Shown here: piece after piece, positions 40,232 to 50,933 of the stretch
How the letters are laid out: the number at the start of each line of letters is the position of its first letter
Numbering within the stretch: the stretch's first letter is position 1
From: an uncultured Rikenellaceae bacterium
GTDB lineage: Bacteria > Bacteroidota > Bacteroidia > Bacteroidales > Rikenellaceae
DNA: 64,000 nt
Assembly: GCA_944415565.1 (NCBI GenBank)
Contig: CALYBQ010000005.1
Location: 170,061 to 234,060, forward strand
Direction: 5' to 3'
Translations under genes and position numbers: made by a program
Notes under the pieces: generated by a model
What the model saw: only the letters and a program-made list of their open reading frames with translations
Database searches by the model: none
What the model was told of the DNA's origin: nothing

Positions 40232-41698
40232 CTATTTCACACTCCAGTCGTAGCCGTCCTTGCGGTCGCGCACTTCAATGCCTATACGCGTGAGCCCGTC
40301 CCTTATTTTGTCCGACGTAGCCCAATCCTTATCGGCCTTAGCCTGTTGGCGCATATCGAGCAACATCTCGACCAACGGCCCTACGAGATCGTTTTTCCCC
40401 GTACACATATCGTCCCTCAAACCGAGTATGTCGAAAGCGAAACGGTGAACGATCCCCCGAAGCGATTCGAGGTCCGCCGCCGAAATCGTCTGCGTCCCGT
40501 CATGCAACTGATTGATTATACGCACCCAATCGAACAATGCCGAAATGACCATAGGCGAATTGAGGTCATCGTCCATAGCGTCGCAACATCTCTTTTCAAG
40601 ATCGGCAACATCTACGGTCGATCTCTCACCCGGCACGATCTTGTCAATGGTCTCTATCGCAGCGATAAGCCTGTCCAGACCCTTCTCGGCGGCCTGTAAC
40701 GCCTCGTTGCTGAAATCGAGGGTCGAACGATAGTGAGCCTGAAGGATAAAGAACCGGATCACCATAGGCGAATACGCCTGCACGAGCATCTTATGATTGC
40801 CGGAGAACAACTCTTCCAACGTGATGAAGTTGCCCAACGATTTACCCATCTTCTGCCCGTTGATGGTAATCATATTGTTATGCACCCAGTATCGAGCCGC
40901 ACCGTGTCCGCTCGCCGCTGTATTCTGTGCTATTTCGCACTCGTGGTGCGGGAACATCAGGTCCATGCCGCCGCCGTGTATGTCGAACTCTTCACCGAGA
41001 TATTTCACACTCATCGCCGAGCACTCCAAATGCCACCCCGGAAAACCTACGCTCCACGGAGCTTTCCAACGCATTATATGCTCTGGCGACGCCTTTTTCC
41101 ACAATGCGAAATCCAAAGGCCGGCGCTTATCCGACTGCCCGTCCAGATCACGCGTATTGCTTATCATGTCGTCGATCTTGCGGCCCGACAACTCCCCGTA
41201 ACCATGACTCTCTGCATATTTCTCCACATCGAAATATACCGACCCGTTGCTCTCGTAGGCATAACCTTTGTCGAGAATCTCCTGCACGAGGTCTATCTGT
41301 TCCATGATATGCCCGGATGCGTGCGGTTCTATCGAAGGCGGCAGTACGTTCAACTCATCCATTGCACGGTGGTAGCGGTCGGTGTAGAACTGTGCCACCT
41401 CCATCGGCTCAAGATTTTCGAGGCGAGCCTTTACGGCCAACTTGTCCTCGCCGTCGTCGGCATCGTTCTGGAGATGCCCTACATCCGTTATATTCCTAAC
41501 ATAGCGCACCTTGTATCCCTGTGCACGCAGGTAGCGGAACAGCAGGTCGAACGTGATGGCAGGCCGCGCGTGGCCAAGATGCGGATCGCCGTAAACGGTC
41601 GGACCGCATACATACATACCCACGAAAGGCGGTTTTATGGGCTTGAAAAGTTCCTTCTTGCGCGTAAGCGTATTGTATAAAACGAGTTCGGATTTCAT
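40232..41698 (-). CDS. cysS: cysteinyl-tRNA synthetase
   Basis: 488 residues, class I. The zinc cysteine C31 and HIGH motif lie in [16 protein letters not shown] (HLGH 40-43), and the KMSKS equivalent is QKMGKSLGN. Zinc-site partners follow in WHLECSAM and FPHHECE. Monocistronic, divergent from the GT117-like gene. Confidence 0.98.
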   Translation of the reverse strand: MKSELVLYNTLTRKKELFKPIKPPFVGMYVCGPTVYGDPHLGHARPAITFDLLFRYLRAQGYKVRYVRNITDVGHLQNDADDGEDKLAVKARLENLEPMEVAQFYTDRYHRAMDELNVLPPSIEPHASGHIMEQIDLVQEILDKGYAYESNGSVYFDVEKYAESHGYGELSGRKIDDMISNTRDLDGQSDKRRPLDFALWKKASPEHIMRWKAPWSVGFPGWHLECSAMSVKYLGEEFDIHGGGMDLMFPHHECEIAQNTAASGHGAARYWVHNNMITINGQKMGKSLGNFITLEELFSGNHKMLVQAYSPMVIRFFILQAHYRSTLDFSNEALQAAEKGLDRLIAAIETIDKIVPGERSTVDVADLEKRCCDAMDDDLNSPMVISALFDWVRIINQLHDGTQTISAADLESLRGIVHRFAFDILGLRDDMCTGKNDLVGPLVEMLLDMRQQAKADKDWATSDKIRDGLTRIGIEVRDRKDGYDWSVK

Positions 41699-41782
41699 TA
41701 CGACAGATGGTTAAAACAGCGTAAAATTAGCAACTTTATCAATAATACGGAGCACTATTGAAAGGCAAGTCAGTAATTTTTT

Positions 41783-41790
41783 TAAATTTG
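41783..41790 (+). promoter_or_regulatory. -7 element for the DUF2723 gene
   Basis: TAAATTTG on the + strand within an AT-rich tract; an ATTG at 41757-41760 is 22 bases upstream as an imperfect -33 box. Leader about 190 bases. Confidence 0.5.
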
Positions 41791-41980
41791 CATCAACTTT
41801 GCCTGCTCCGGCGGGCAAGGTACAGACAGTTTTTCCACACTAAACAACAATCAAAGGGCAATAAAATGCGTATTTTACAGTTAACCAATTGATAGCCACG
41901 AGCCGAATACGGGAAAGGGTGCGTTTCGGGGAGAAGCGTACACGGACTGTAAAATTGCATACTATTCCCCAACTAATCAT

Positions 41981-44900
41981 ATGCAAATGACCGATTTCAA
42001 GAAATTCAATCTCATTACCGGATGGGTGGCCTTCGCGGTAGCCGCATTCACGTACATAATGACGATGGAACCGACAGCCAGCCTGTGGGACTGTGCCGAA
42101 TTCATCGCCACATCGTACAAACTCGAAGTAGGGCATCCTCCCGGAGCTCCGCTGTTCATGATGATCGCGCGTTTCTTCACCATATTCGCGCCGTCGCCCG
42201 ACAAGGCGGCGATGATGGTCAACCTCATGTCCTCGCTGTGCGGCGCGTTCACGGTCCTGTTCCTCTGCTGGAGCATCACCCACCTCGCACGCAAGGTATA
42301 CCAGAAAAACGGTAAAGAGATGACCAAGGGCCAGATGTGGACGGTTCTGGGAGCGGGTCTAATAGGCTCTCTCGCATATTGCTGGACCGACACCCAATGG
42401 TTCTCGGCCGTCGAAGGCGAGGTATATTCGATGTCCTCTATGTTCACCGCAATGGTGTTCTGGGCGATCCTGCAATGGGAGAACGTGGCCGACCAACCGC
42501 ACTCCAACCGCTGGCTGATACTCATAGCCTACCTGATGGGATTGTCGATAGGCATACACATCCTCAACCTGCTGACCATTCCCGCACTCGTTTTCGTCTA
42601 TTACTTCCGCAAATATCCGGAGGTTACGGAAAAAGGCATCATGTGGGCCACTTTAGCCTCGGCTGCTATCCTCGTGGTCATCAACTACATCATCATACCG
42701 TATTCTGTCTCCATCGGCGCATTCTTCGACCGTATCTTCGTAAACGGATTCGGGTTGCCGGTCAACACAGGGATCACGTTCTTCGCGATAGCCTTGTTCA
42801 CATTCTGCGCGTGGGGAATATACTACACACACAAGAAGGGCCGCTCGTTGGCCAACATTCTCATACTCTGCACGACGGTCATACTGCTCGGATACGGCTC
42901 TTACGCGTCCGTACTGATACGCGCAGCATCCAACCCGCCGATGAACAGCAACGCCCCGAGCAACCCTTACTCACTGCTTTCGCTGCTCCAGCGCGACCAG
43001 TACGGTAGCCGTCCGCTGCTGTACGGACCGTACTACACCTCGCCCGCAGAAGAATACGAATACAAGAAGAGCTACCTGCTCAACGACAAAGGGGACAAAT
43101 ATCTGGAGAACAACATATTCGTAAATTACAAGTTCCCCGACCAATACATGTACTTCTTCCCCCGCATGTACTCCCAGCTACACGAGCAGGGCTACAAGAA
43201 CTGGGTGGACATAAAAGGCAAGAAAGAGATCATCGACAACCGTGCGGTAATTGTCCCGACGTTCGGCGACAACATGAAATACTTCTTCAACTACCAGATG
43301 AACTTCATGTACTGGAGGTATTTCCTGTGGAACTTCGTCGGCCGCCAGAGCGACGTCCAATCGACAGGGCAGATCACCGACGGCAACTGGCTATCGGGCA
43401 TCGACTTCATTGACGAGATGTACCTCGGCCCGCAGAATGACCTGCCGGAAGAGATGGCCAACAACAAGGGGCGCAACACATATTTCTTCCTGCCGTTCCT
43501 GCTCGGCGTAATAGGGCTCGTATTCCAGCTCATGCACGACAAACGTAATTTCGGGGTAGTCTTGTGGCTATTCCTGATGATGGGTATAGTCCTCGTACTC
43601 TACTTCAACACCACGCCGGGAGAACCGCGCGAAAGGGACTACGTATACGCCGGATCGTTCTACGCCTTCTGCATATGGATAGGATTCGGAGTACTCTGGC
43701 TACGCGACATGTTGCTCAAAATCACCAAAAAAGACAATGTTGCAACGGCGGCCATCGCAACGGCGATATGCGCGGTCGTGCCGGGCATACTCGTCGCCCA
43801 AAACTGGGACGACCACGACCGCTCGCACCGCTACACGGCACGCGACACAGGCCACAATTACCTGCAGGCGACACTGCCCAACTCCATCCTCATCTGCTCG
43901 GGCGACAACGACACATTCCCCCTCTGGTACAATCAGGAAGTCGAAGGCGTGCGTACGGACGTCAAGGTCATGAATACCAGCTACCTTGCGGCAGACTGGT
44001 ACATCGACCAGATGAAGCTTAAATCGAACGAAGCAGACCCAGTTCCGTTCTCATTGCCGCGCAGTAAATATGTCGGAAACGTAAACGGCAGCATACCCGT
44101 AATAGCACAAGTCCCGCAGCTCGACATCAGGCAAGCAATGCGATTCATCAATATGGAATCGCAGGAAAGCAAGGTCCAGCTCGCCGACGGACGTATGCAG
44201 GACTATATGCCGACCAAGAAACTGCTCCTGCCTGTGAACAAGGCCAATGCCATCGCCAGCGGAATAGTAAAACCTGAGGACGCCCATCTGATGGTGGATA
44301 CCATAGAGATCACGCTCGAAAGGGACTATCTGGCCCGTAACGACCTCATGATACTCGACATGCTGGCGAATTTCGAATGGAAACGCCCGATATACGTCAC
44401 GCAAATCCATGCACTCATGAGCTTCGGCCTGCAAAACTACATGCAGTTCGACGGATCGTCATACAGGCTCGTACCTATATATACACCGGCCGATGCGTAT
44501 TCGGCAATCGGACGAGTAGATGCGGAATATCTCTATCCGAAACTCATGGAAGAGTTCCGGTGGTCAAACATAAACGACCCGAGGGTATACTGCGACTATT
44601 TCTCGCGTTACACGATGAGCTCTACCGGAGCGCTGAACTCCTTCGCAAGACTTGCCAGCCAGCTCGTACAGAAAGGAGATACGGCCCGTGCTGTTGAAGT
44701 TCTCAACAGGGGTGTAGAGATGCTCCCGATAAAGCAACTCGGATATGCCAATACGAATGTCTCACCGGTGATAGAAGCCTACTACCAAGCCGGCGAATAT
44801 GAGAAGGGTAACGCGATGCTCGAAGACTTTGCCCGGAACTGCGAGGAACACATAACGTACTTCCTCGGCTTCCCCACACCGCAAGCCAACGGAAAAAGAG

Positions 44901-45055
44901 GATTGTTCCAAGGCCCCACACAGGACGCAGTGGTTCCCGAACTACAATTCCACTTCTCCCGCCTGCACGGGCTCTCGCTGTTAGCCGCCGACTACGGGCA
45001 GGAGAAACAAGCTAAAGACATCGACAACTTTTTCCGGTCGGTCGGAGTAAAATAG
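41981..45055 (+). CDS. DUF2723 / GT117-type membrane protein (probable protein O-glycosyltransferase)
   Basis: 1024 residues. The N-terminal two thirds hold about ten or more membrane helices in the arrangement of GT-C glycosyltransferases. The DUF2723 signature is [20 protein letters not shown], with acidic D37 and E40 on the first outward loop and GHPPGAP at 51-57. The last third is soluble, with degenerate helical-repeat character ([37 protein letters not shown]). Eukaryotic relatives (TMEM260) transfer mannose to proteins, so a role in the Bacteroidota protein O-glycosylation pathway is plausible; donor and target are unknown. An ATG two codons later is an alternative start. Confidence 0.82.
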   Translation: MQMTDFKKFNLITGWVAFAVAAFTYIMTMEPTASLWDCAEFIATSYKLEVGHPPGAPLFMMIARFFTIFAPSPDKAAMMVNLMSSLCGAFTVLFLCWSITHLARKVYQKNGKEMTKGQMWTVLGAGLIGSLAYCWTDTQWFSAVEGEVYSMSSMFTAMVFWAILQWENVADQPHSNRWLILIAYLMGLSIGIHILNLLTIPALVFVYYFRKYPEVTEKGIMWATLASAAILVVINYIIIPYSVSIGAFFDRIFVNGFGLPVNTGITFFAIALFTFCAWGIYYTHKKGRSLANILILCTTVILLGYGSYASVLIRAASNPPMNSNAPSNPYSLLSLLQRDQYGSRPLLYGPYYTSPAEEYEYKKSYLLNDKGDKYLENNIFVNYKFPDQYMYFFPRMYSQLHEQGYKNWVDIKGKKEIIDNRAVIVPTFGDNMKYFFNYQMNFMYWRYFLWNFVGRQSDVQSTGQITDGNWLSGIDFIDEMYLGPQNDLPEEMANNKGRNTYFFLPFLLGVIGLVFQLMHDKRNFGVVLWLFLMMGIVLVLYFNTTPGEPRERDYVYAGSFYAFCIWIGFGVLWLRDMLLKITKKDNVATAAIATAICAVVPGILVAQNWDDHDRSHRYTARDTGHNYLQATLPNSILICSGDNDTFPLWYNQEVEGVRTDVKVMNTSYLAADWYIDQMKLKSNEADPVPFSLPRSKYVGNVNGSIPVIAQVPQLDIRQAMRFINMESQESKVQLADGRMQDYMPTKKLLLPVNKANAIASGIVKPEDAHLMVDTIEITLERDYLARNDLMILDMLANFEWKRPIYVTQIHALMSFGLQNYMQFDGSSYRLVPIYTPADAYSAIGRVDAEYLYPKLMEEFRWSNINDPRVYCDYFSRYTMSSTGALNSFARLASQLVQKGDTARAVEVLNRGVEMLPIKQLGYANTNVSPVIEAYYQAGEYEKGNAMLEDFARNCEEHITYFLGFPTPQANGKRGLFQGPTQDAVVPELQFHFSRLHGLSLLAADYGQEKQAKDIDNFFRSVGVK

Positions 45056-45062
45056 AAGACAA

Positions 45063-45097
45063 TACACAGGAGTGGCCGCACAGGTCGCTCCTGTGTA
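45063..45097 (+). terminator. hairpin after the DUF2723 gene
   Basis: 10-bp perfect outer stem (45063-45072 with 45088-45097), continued inward with wobble pairs. A-rich sequence follows rather than T, as for the hairpin after nrdJ. Confidence 0.5.
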
Positions 45098-45117
45098 AAA
45101 TAAGAGATAACCTCCAC

Positions 45118-45717
45118 ATGCTGTTAGACGTCTCATTCCAACACGAACTGCCGGAGGCAGGATGCGACGAGGCCGGACGGGGGTGTCTGGCCGGACCTGT
45201 ATACGCCGCAGCCGTTATCCTGCCGAAAGGGTTCTCGCACCCGTTGCTTAACGATTCGAAGCAAATGAGCGAAAAGAACCGGGAGACTTTGCGGCCGATA
45301 ATCGAATCCGAAGCAGTGGCATGGGCCGTAGCCAGCGTATCGCCGGAGGAGATAGACCGCATCAATATCCTCAACGCCTCTTTCGAGGCCATGTGCAGAG
45401 CCGTATCGGCGTTGCAAGTGAGGCCAAAGATGCTACTCATAGACGGCAACCGTTTTCGATCGACGCTCGACATACCTTACAAATGTATCGTAGGCGGTGA
45501 CGGGAAATACGCCAACATAGCGGCGGCCTCGGTACTGGCCAAAACGCACCGCGACGAATATATGAGGCGGCTCTCCAAGGACTTCCCCCAGTACGGGTGG
45601 GAGCGCAACAAAGGTTACCCTACGCGGGAGCACCGCATCGCGATAGCCGAGCACGGCGTAACCTCGGAACACAGATTGAGTTTCAACCATGAAATAAACC
45701 AGCTACGGCTTTTCTAA
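45118..45717 (+). CDS. rnhB: ribonuclease HII
   Basis: 199 residues. Cuts RNA of RNA-DNA hybrids, including single ribonucleotides in DNA. Metal ligands D17 and E18 are in [14 protein letters not shown], the next Asp in LLIDGNRF, and the last in [11 protein letters not shown]. Conserved [14 protein letters not shown] helix (here [11 protein letters not shown]). 32 bases before the deaminase gene. Confidence 0.96.
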   Translation: MLLDVSFQHELPEAGCDEAGRGCLAGPVYAAAVILPKGFSHPLLNDSKQMSEKNRETLRPIIESEAVAWAVASVSPEEIDRINILNASFEAMCRAVSALQVRPKMLLIDGNRFRSTLDIPYKCIVGGDGKYANIAAASVLAKTHRDEYMRRLSKDFPQYGWERNKGYPTREHRIAIAEHGVTSEHRLSFNHEINQLRLF

Positions 45718-45749
45718 CCACGCACACACGAAAAACATTACTTACGACG

Positions 45750-46193
45750 ATGGGATACAACGAAGAAAAACAACGCCAGCTCGACATACGCTATATGCGT
45801 ATGGCACGCATATGGAGCGAGAACTCATACTGTGTACGCCGACAGGTAGGCGCATTGATCGTCAAGGACAAGATGATAATATCGGACGGCTACAACGGCA
45901 CTCCATCTGGCTTCGAGAACATCTGCGAGGACGACATGGGCAAGACGAAACCCTATGTCCTGCATGCCGAAGCGAATGCCATCACCAAGGTGGCGAAAAG
46001 CGCGAACAGCAGCGAAGGGGCAACTCTATACGTGACAGCATCGCCGTGTATCGAATGTGCCAAACTCATCATACAAGCAGGCATCGTCCGCATAGTCTAC
46101 TGCGACGACTATCACTCCGAAGATGGGCTGGAGTTATTGCGTAAAGTCGGCATAGAAACCATTAAGATTCCGGCCGAAGATTGCAGGTCATAA
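45750..46193 (+). CDS. deoxycytidylate (dCMP) deaminase
   Basis: 147 residues. Zinc site H72-A-E74 (HAEANAI) and C100-x2-C103 (PCIECAKL). The N-terminal MRMARIWSENSYCVRRQVGA and GYNGTPSGF mark the dCMP branch rather than cytidine deaminase. It supplies dUMP for thymidylate synthesis. Follows rnhB on the same strand. Confidence 0.92.
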   Translation: MGYNEEKQRQLDIRYMRMARIWSENSYCVRRQVGALIVKDKMIISDGYNGTPSGFENICEDDMGKTKPYVLHAEANAITKVAKSANSSEGATLYVTASPCIECAKLIIQAGIVRIVYCDDYHSEDGLELLRKVGIETIKIPAEDCRS

Positions 46194-46526
46194 TGCAAAA
46201 TAATAAGACCTGACTATTATGGGTGTTGCGCTTTGCATCGCACCTAATTTCCCATCACAGTTGGGCTCAAAAAGACTAAGCAACCTCGGCATATGGTAAT
46301 TGTGTGGCTACCGTTTTTGCCGAACTATAAATTCAGAACTTGCGACCCAAAGACAATATAAGCACGCTTTCCCAAGCGTGCTTATATTGTTTGAATAGCT
46401 ATCTTATTTTCCTCTTGCTATGGATACCTATGTCGCGCGACCTTACCGCCAACATACCACACCGCCTGACAACGAATACGACGTCCCTCCAAACGAGCTC
46501 CCGACACAACTTGCTGAAGACGCTCC
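46194..46526. other. 333-base intergenic region between convergent genes
   Basis: Contains one long hairpin (46353-46390) and otherwise no gene I can support; short frames running into the aldo-keto reductase gene are antisense shadows. Confidence 0.5.
46353..46390. terminator. 17-bp terminator hairpin
   Basis: 46353-46369 pairs perfectly with 46374-46390, loop TCCC, T-tract TTT on the + strand. It is 160 bases after the deaminase stop and 137 bases before the end of the aldo-keto reductase gene. Confidence 0.82.
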
Positions 46527-47516
46527 TTACGCCAATATGTCGTTTATCCTCGCGATCTGGCTTGAGGGGAAGCCTGTATTCCCCAGTGCCTTCAGGTTGC
46601 CGAGAAGTTGTTCCACCGAACTGGCCCCTACGAGTACGCTCGTAACCCGCGAATCTTTCAGCAGCCATGCCAACGCCATCTGTGCCAACGACTGTCCGCG
46701 TTCTCGTGCTATCTCGTTCAACGCCCTCACCTGCCTCAACTTCTCTTCGGTTATCTGCTCTTTTTTAAGGAATATACCGCGCGAGGCACGCGATCCCTCC
46801 GGAATGCCGTTGAGATACCGGTCGGTCAACATTCCCTGCGCGAGCGGGGAGAAAGCTATCAACCCGACGTTCTCCTCTTCGAGCGCATCGAGCAGCCCCT
46901 CCTCCGGTGTACGCTGAAACATAGAGTATTTAGCCTGATGTATAAGGCACGGCGTACCGTTGCGTTTCAGTATCTCGACAGCCCGGCGAGTCTGGTCAGG
47001 ATTGTAATTGGATATGCCGACATAAAGCGCCTTGCCCTGCCGCACTATATCGGACAAAGCACCCATAGTCTCCTCCATAGGCGTAGCCGGATCGGGACGG
47101 TGCGAATAGAATATATCCACATAGTCGAGCCCCATACGCCTGAGACTTTGATCGAGACTCGCCATCAGGTACTTCCGGCTGCCCCAGTCCCCGTAAGGCC
47201 CCGCCCACATAGTGTAGCCTGCCTTGGTCGAAATCACCAATTCGTCGCGGTATGCACCCAACCCGTTGTGCAGTATGCGTCCGAAATTGGTCTCGGCGCT
47301 TCCCGCCTCAGGACCGTAGTTGTTTGCAAGGTCGAAATGGGTAATTCCATTATCGAAAGCGGCGAAAGCTATCTTGCTGTAATTGTCGTAATCGTCTACA
47401 CTCCCGAAGTTATGCCATAATCCCAAAGATATGGCCGGAAGAAGCAACCCGCTCCCACCGCAGCGACGGTAGGACATGGATTCATATCGAGACTCAGAAG
47501 CCGTATACCCTTCCAT
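46527..47516 (-). CDS. aldo/keto reductase, YghZ-type (L-glyceraldehyde 3-phosphate reductase-like)
   Basis: 329 residues from the ATG at 47516, four bases after the ybeY stop; a longer TTG-started frame overlaps ybeY and is unlikely. Catalytic tetrad D62, Y67 (FDLANNYGP), K98 (STKAG), H139 (FYSHRPD). Resembles E. coli YghZ over its whole length (SLGLWHNFG, WGSRKYLMASLDQS, LLKDSRVTSVLVGA). NADPH-dependent; YghZ reduces L-glyceraldehyde 3-phosphate and methylglyoxal, which suggests detoxification. Last gene of the pheS operon. Confidence 0.92.
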   Translation of the reverse strand: MEGYTASESRYESMSYRRCGGSGLLLPAISLGLWHNFGSVDDYDNYSKIAFAAFDNGITHFDLANNYGPEAGSAETNFGRILHNGLGAYRDELVISTKAGYTMWAGPYGDWGSRKYLMASLDQSLRRMGLDYVDIFYSHRPDPATPMEETMGALSDIVRQGKALYVGISNYNPDQTRRAVEILKRNGTPCLIHQAKYSMFQRTPEEGLLDALEEENVGLIAFSPLAQGMLTDRYLNGIPEGSRASRGIFLKKEQITEEKLRQVRALNEIARERGQSLAQMALAWLLKDSRVTSVLVGASSVEQLLGNLKALGNTGFPSSQIARINDILA

Positions 47517-47520
47517 AAGA

Positions 47521-47943
47521 TCAATATTTTGCAAGATAATAATTCTCCTTGGCTCTCATCTGCTCGGCCTCGCTGTCGCTCTTGTCTTTATAGCCGCAAA
47601 GGTGCAGCACGCCATGCACGACCACCCTCAGCATCTCTTCGCGTGCCGTAGCACCGTATTCCGCAGCGTTAAGGGCCACCGTCTCCGGATCGATGAAAAT
47701 ATCTCCGCTCACCACGCCGGATCCGCCGAGGTCGCTGTAATCGAACGTTATGACATCCGTATTGTAATCGTGATTCAGATATTGACGGTTGATCTCGATA
47801 TGACGCTCCGGCGAGCAGAACACATAAGAGATGTCCCCTGCCTTGAAACCCTCCTCTGTAATGACGCTGCGTATCCACGCCGATATACGGCGCTTTTCAG
47901 CCAAACGGAAACTGCAATCCTGATTATGAAAACTTATAGCCAT
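47521..47943 (-). CDS. ybeY: YbeY rRNA maturation endoribonuclease
   Basis: 140 residues. Metal motif H110-GVL-H114-LCGYK-D120. Many YbeY proteins have a third histidine where D120 stands; aspartate is a plausible ligand. Also NHDYNTDVITFDYSD, the family's central strand. Acts in 16S rRNA 3'-end processing and ribosome quality control. 29 bases after the EnvC-like gene. Confidence 0.95.
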   Translation of the reverse strand: MAISFHNQDCSFRLAEKRRISAWIRSVITEEGFKAGDISYVFCSPERHIEINRQYLNHDYNTDVITFDYSDLGGSGVVSGDIFIDPETVALNAAEYGATAREEMLRVVVHGVLHLCGYKDKSDSEAEQMRAKENYYLAKY

Positions 47944-47972
47944 AACACTGTCGAATTAATAATGATTCCCTC

Positions 47973-49178
47973 TTACCGGTGCAGCCACAATGCAGGATTG
48001 AGGTGCGTGGCCGGATCGCCGGCCGTATTCAGGCGGCATATCTCGAAATGGAGGTAGTGGTTGTCCGAATCGCCGCCGGCCGGAATAGTGCCGAGTTTCT
48101 GGTTCAGAGCCACCTTGTCTCCCATCTTCACACTGACCGTCGTAAGATTGGTGTAGACCGTGAAATAATTACCGTGCCTCACGATGATGCCGTTGTTCAT
48201 ACCCGGCAGGGCGAACACGGATGTAACGGTCCCTTCGAACACGCAATTTACCTGACTGCCTGCCGTTGCAGCGATCTTCACCCCTTTGTTGGGATTTTTG
48301 AGCTTACCGTCGGCCGAAGAGCCGAAACTCTCGATTATCACCCCTTTGCCGACCGGATATGGTAGCTTGCCTTTGTTCTGGTCGAAACGCCCGGTCAACT
48401 GGATATTATACTGCACCTGAGTGTCGGACAGCGTTTCGCTACGGGCTTTGCGAGCCTCTGCCGCAATCAAATCCGCAATCTTCTGCTTCGCGGCGGCTAT
48501 CTGCTGCTCTTTGGCTTTCTTTTCGCTCGACAGCGTACGCTCTTTCTTTTTAAGCTCGTCAGCCACCACGCGATGCTCCTTCTCCACCTTTCTCAATGAA
48601 GACAATTCCGAGGTTCTCGTCTGCTTAGTCTTGTCGAGGTCGGCCAACTCGCCGCCAAGGCTCGTCACCAACACCGCCAAACTATCGCTCACCCCTTTAA
48701 GCTGTGCGGCTTTATCCTCGCGGTGTTGATTGTAGCGGCGCATGAAATATACCCGTTTCGTAGCATCGTTGAAATCGTCGGACGCAAAAAGGAACAGCAG
48801 GAAATTGTTGAGTTTATAATTCTTATACGCGGCATATACCATATCCGCATATTCCGCCCTCAGCTTCTTCTGGTCGCCCTCAAGCCCCCTGATCCTGCCG
48901 TTCAGTATCCCTATCCTGCGGTTACGCTCGGAAATCTGCCTGTCGAGCGAGGTCACTATCTTGCGGCTGTTGTCTATGCGGACGAGCGTCATCTTGAGCT
49001 GGCTCTCGGTAGTCTGCCGCTCCTTGCGCGTGTCCTTCAGGTATCCGTCGATTATGCGGTTCTCCTCCTGATAGCGGAGCATGATTTCGCGCCACTGGTC
49101 GATGGTCTGCCCCTGCGCCGCACAAGCGGCAAGCAACAGTATCAACGGTAACATATATTTTCTTATGGCTGCCATCAT
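47973..49178 (-). CDS. EnvC-like murein hydrolase activator
   Basis: 401 residues: signal peptide (MMAAIRKYMLPLILLLAACAAQG), a long coiled coil (about 25-240; LDRQISERNRRIGILNGRI, LKKKERTLSSEKKAKEQQI in shortened form), and a C-terminal LytM domain. The zinc-site HxxxD is missing (the equivalent stretch is NPNKGVKI), although HYLHFEI is kept. This is the pattern of EnvC/NlpD activators, which open amidases rather than cut peptidoglycan. Start is one of two adjacent ATGs; the first overlaps the TPR gene stop by 4 bases. Confidence 0.9.
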   Translation of the reverse strand: MMAAIRKYMLPLILLLAACAAQGQTIDQWREIMLRYQEENRIIDGYLKDTRKERQTTESQLKMTLVRIDNSRKIVTSLDRQISERNRRIGILNGRIRGLEGDQKKLRAEYADMVYAAYKNYKLNNFLLFLFASDDFNDATKRVYFMRRYNQHREDKAAQLKGVSDSLAVLVTSLGGELADLDKTKQTRTSELSSLRKVEKEHRVVADELKKKERTLSSEKKAKEQQIAAAKQKIADLIAAEARKARSETLSDTQVQYNIQLTGRFDQNKGKLPYPVGKGVIIESFGSSADGKLKNPNKGVKIAATAGSQVNCVFEGTVTSVFALPGMNNGIIVRHGNYFTVYTNLTTVSVKMGDKVALNQKLGTIPAGGDSDNHYLHFEICRLNTAGDPATHLNPALWLHR

Positions 49179-50926
49179 TTCTGTTCGAGTTTTTTTATTC
49201 GTTTTTCCACCTGTTCCTTATCGTAACCGGCTTCGAGGGCCTTCTTCCAGTATATCGGAGCGAGGAAATCGTCGCCGAGGGCGTGAAGCACATCGCCGTA
49301 ATGCAGGAATATCTCGTCGCTTCCGGTAGCGTCCAACGATATGGCCCGCAATAGCTGCTCCTTGGCTTCGCCGTAGCGTCCCAGCTTGAATAATATCCAC
49401 CCATACGTATCTATGTACGTGGCGTTGCCCGGCTCCGAATCCATCACCTTTTTGGACATCTGCAAAGCACGCTCCAAATCGTCCCCGTGTTCGCTCAGGT
49501 AATACGAATAGTTGTTAAGTACCTGTATGTTATCCGGCCAAAGCAACAACGCTTTTTCATAACATTTCGTACTCTTCCGCATATCGCCGCCGCTTTGGTG
49601 CGTGTCGCCCATAATCCCGTATATGACAGAACGCGCCGAATCGGTCTGCACCAATTTCAACGCCTTTTCATACGAACGCATGGCAGCCTTACGGCTCTGC
49701 ATATAATATGCGAGAGCAGACCCCTGCCTGATATACAAATCGGGATCGTCGGGAAAATATTTCTGCGCCATAGCTGCGTACTTGGCCACGGAATCTACTC
49801 GGTTCAAGTAGGCTTCCATATCCAATATCATATTGAACACCCTTATGTCGGGCAACGTATCGTTCAGATTGTTCTTATAGAACGCCAGCGCTGTTTCGAG
49901 GTTCCCCGCATCTATCTTGCTTTGGGCGTAGAGACGCATGATGTCGAAGTCGCCCGGATACTTCAGCAGAAGCAACCCGGCAAGTTCCTCGACACGCGGA
50001 AAATTCTCGCGATAGAACTTGAGATTACGGACCATATTTTCATAAAAGCTGACCTTCGTCTCACGGGGTATCTGGTCGCTCATAATAAGCTGTTTCGCCG
50101 TAGCGAAGAAATTCGGCATATCGCCGCGCGACATATAGTAATCGTTCATGGCGCTGACCACATCCATGCCGGCAGGGTTGAGCGACCGCGCCGCCTCGAA
50201 ATTAGCCATAGCGAGCGAATCCTTGTTCGTAGCGGCATATATCTCGCCCAAAGCGAGATAATTCTGGTAATCGTAAGGATTGTCGCGTATCATGGCTTCG
50301 CTCTCGGCTATAGCCCTGTCGTAAAGCCCGACACCCATCAATATTTCACGCTTATATGAAAGCAGCACATCGGTGCGTCCGAGATAAGTTTCGGCCGAAT
50401 CCAGCAACATGACAGCCCTGTACGGCTGGCGGTTGAACTGGTATATCATCGCGAGCATGCTATAATTGTCCGGATTGCGCGGGTTGCGCTTCACCTCTGT
50501 CTCGTAAAGCTCTCGCGCATCCTCCACCCGGTTTGTCATCAGATAAAGACGACCCAACTGGGTACGAAACCATTCGTTCGTACTGTCAATGCGGTTGGCC
50601 GTGAGGCTGTACTTCAACGCACGAGCAGGGTCGGCCTGAGCCAAAGCATTGGCCGCCTCATAAAATGCCGGGGCATACGATGAATCGACCGCGATGGCCG
50701 CGTCATAGAACGAGAGTGCCTCGGTCGTATCGCCGTAAATCCTGAACCGTTTGAAGCCTTCGGTAAACAGATACGGCGCGATGAAACGCCCTTCATACCC
50801 CTCGCTAATCGCCGCCGTCGAATCCGCTTGTGCCGGCCGTGTCCCGGCTCCACCGCCGACAGCCGCCACACCCGCCGTCGAAAGGCAGGCGAAGAGCATA
50901 AGCGATATGGCGGTCCGGAACTTCAT
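49175..50926 (-). CDS. secreted tetratricopeptide-repeat protein
   Basis: 583 residues from the ATG at 50926 (KFRTAISLMLFACLSTAGVAA signal peptide). The rest is about a dozen TPR-like helix pairs (YAPAFYEAANALAQADPARA, NPYDYQNYLALGEIYAATNK, KSTKCYEKALLLWPDNIQVL), with W-x-L/Y-x-A patterns. No enzyme domain. Such proteins in Bacteroidota serve as periplasmic scaffolds. Neighbours pheS (7 bases) and the EnvC-like gene (4-base overlap). Confidence 0.87.
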   Translation of the reverse strand: MKFRTAISLMLFACLSTAGVAAVGGGAGTRPAQADSTAAISEGYEGRFIAPYLFTEGFKRFRIYGDTTEALSFYDAAIAVDSSYAPAFYEAANALAQADPARALKYSLTANRIDSTNEWFRTQLGRLYLMTNRVEDARELYETEVKRNPRNPDNYSMLAMIYQFNRQPYRAVMLLDSAETYLGRTDVLLSYKREILMGVGLYDRAIAESEAMIRDNPYDYQNYLALGEIYAATNKDSLAMANFEAARSLNPAGMDVVSAMNDYYMSRGDMPNFFATAKQLIMSDQIPRETKVSFYENMVRNLKFYRENFPRVEELAGLLLLKYPGDFDIMRLYAQSKIDAGNLETALAFYKNNLNDTLPDIRVFNMILDMEAYLNRVDSVAKYAAMAQKYFPDDPDLYIRQGSALAYYMQSRKAAMRSYEKALKLVQTDSARSVIYGIMGDTHQSGGDMRKSTKCYEKALLLWPDNIQVLNNYSYYLSEHGDDLERALQMSKKVMDSEPGNATYIDTYGWILFKLGRYGEAKEQLLRAISLDATGSDEIFLHYGDVLHALGDDFLAPIYWKKALEAGYDKEQVEKRIKKLEQK

Positions 50927-50933
50927 ACGCACT

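Noticed and set aside
46420..46917. 165-codon + strand frame over the aldo-keto reductase 3' end
   Set aside because: Overlaps a certain gene and resembles no protein.
47517..47534. TTG start for the aldo-keto reductase
   Set aside because: Would overlap the ybeY stop; the ATG at 47516 gives clean spacing.
49195..50932. possible split of the TPR gene
   Set aside because: The frame is continuous from signal peptide to stop; no frameshift seen.
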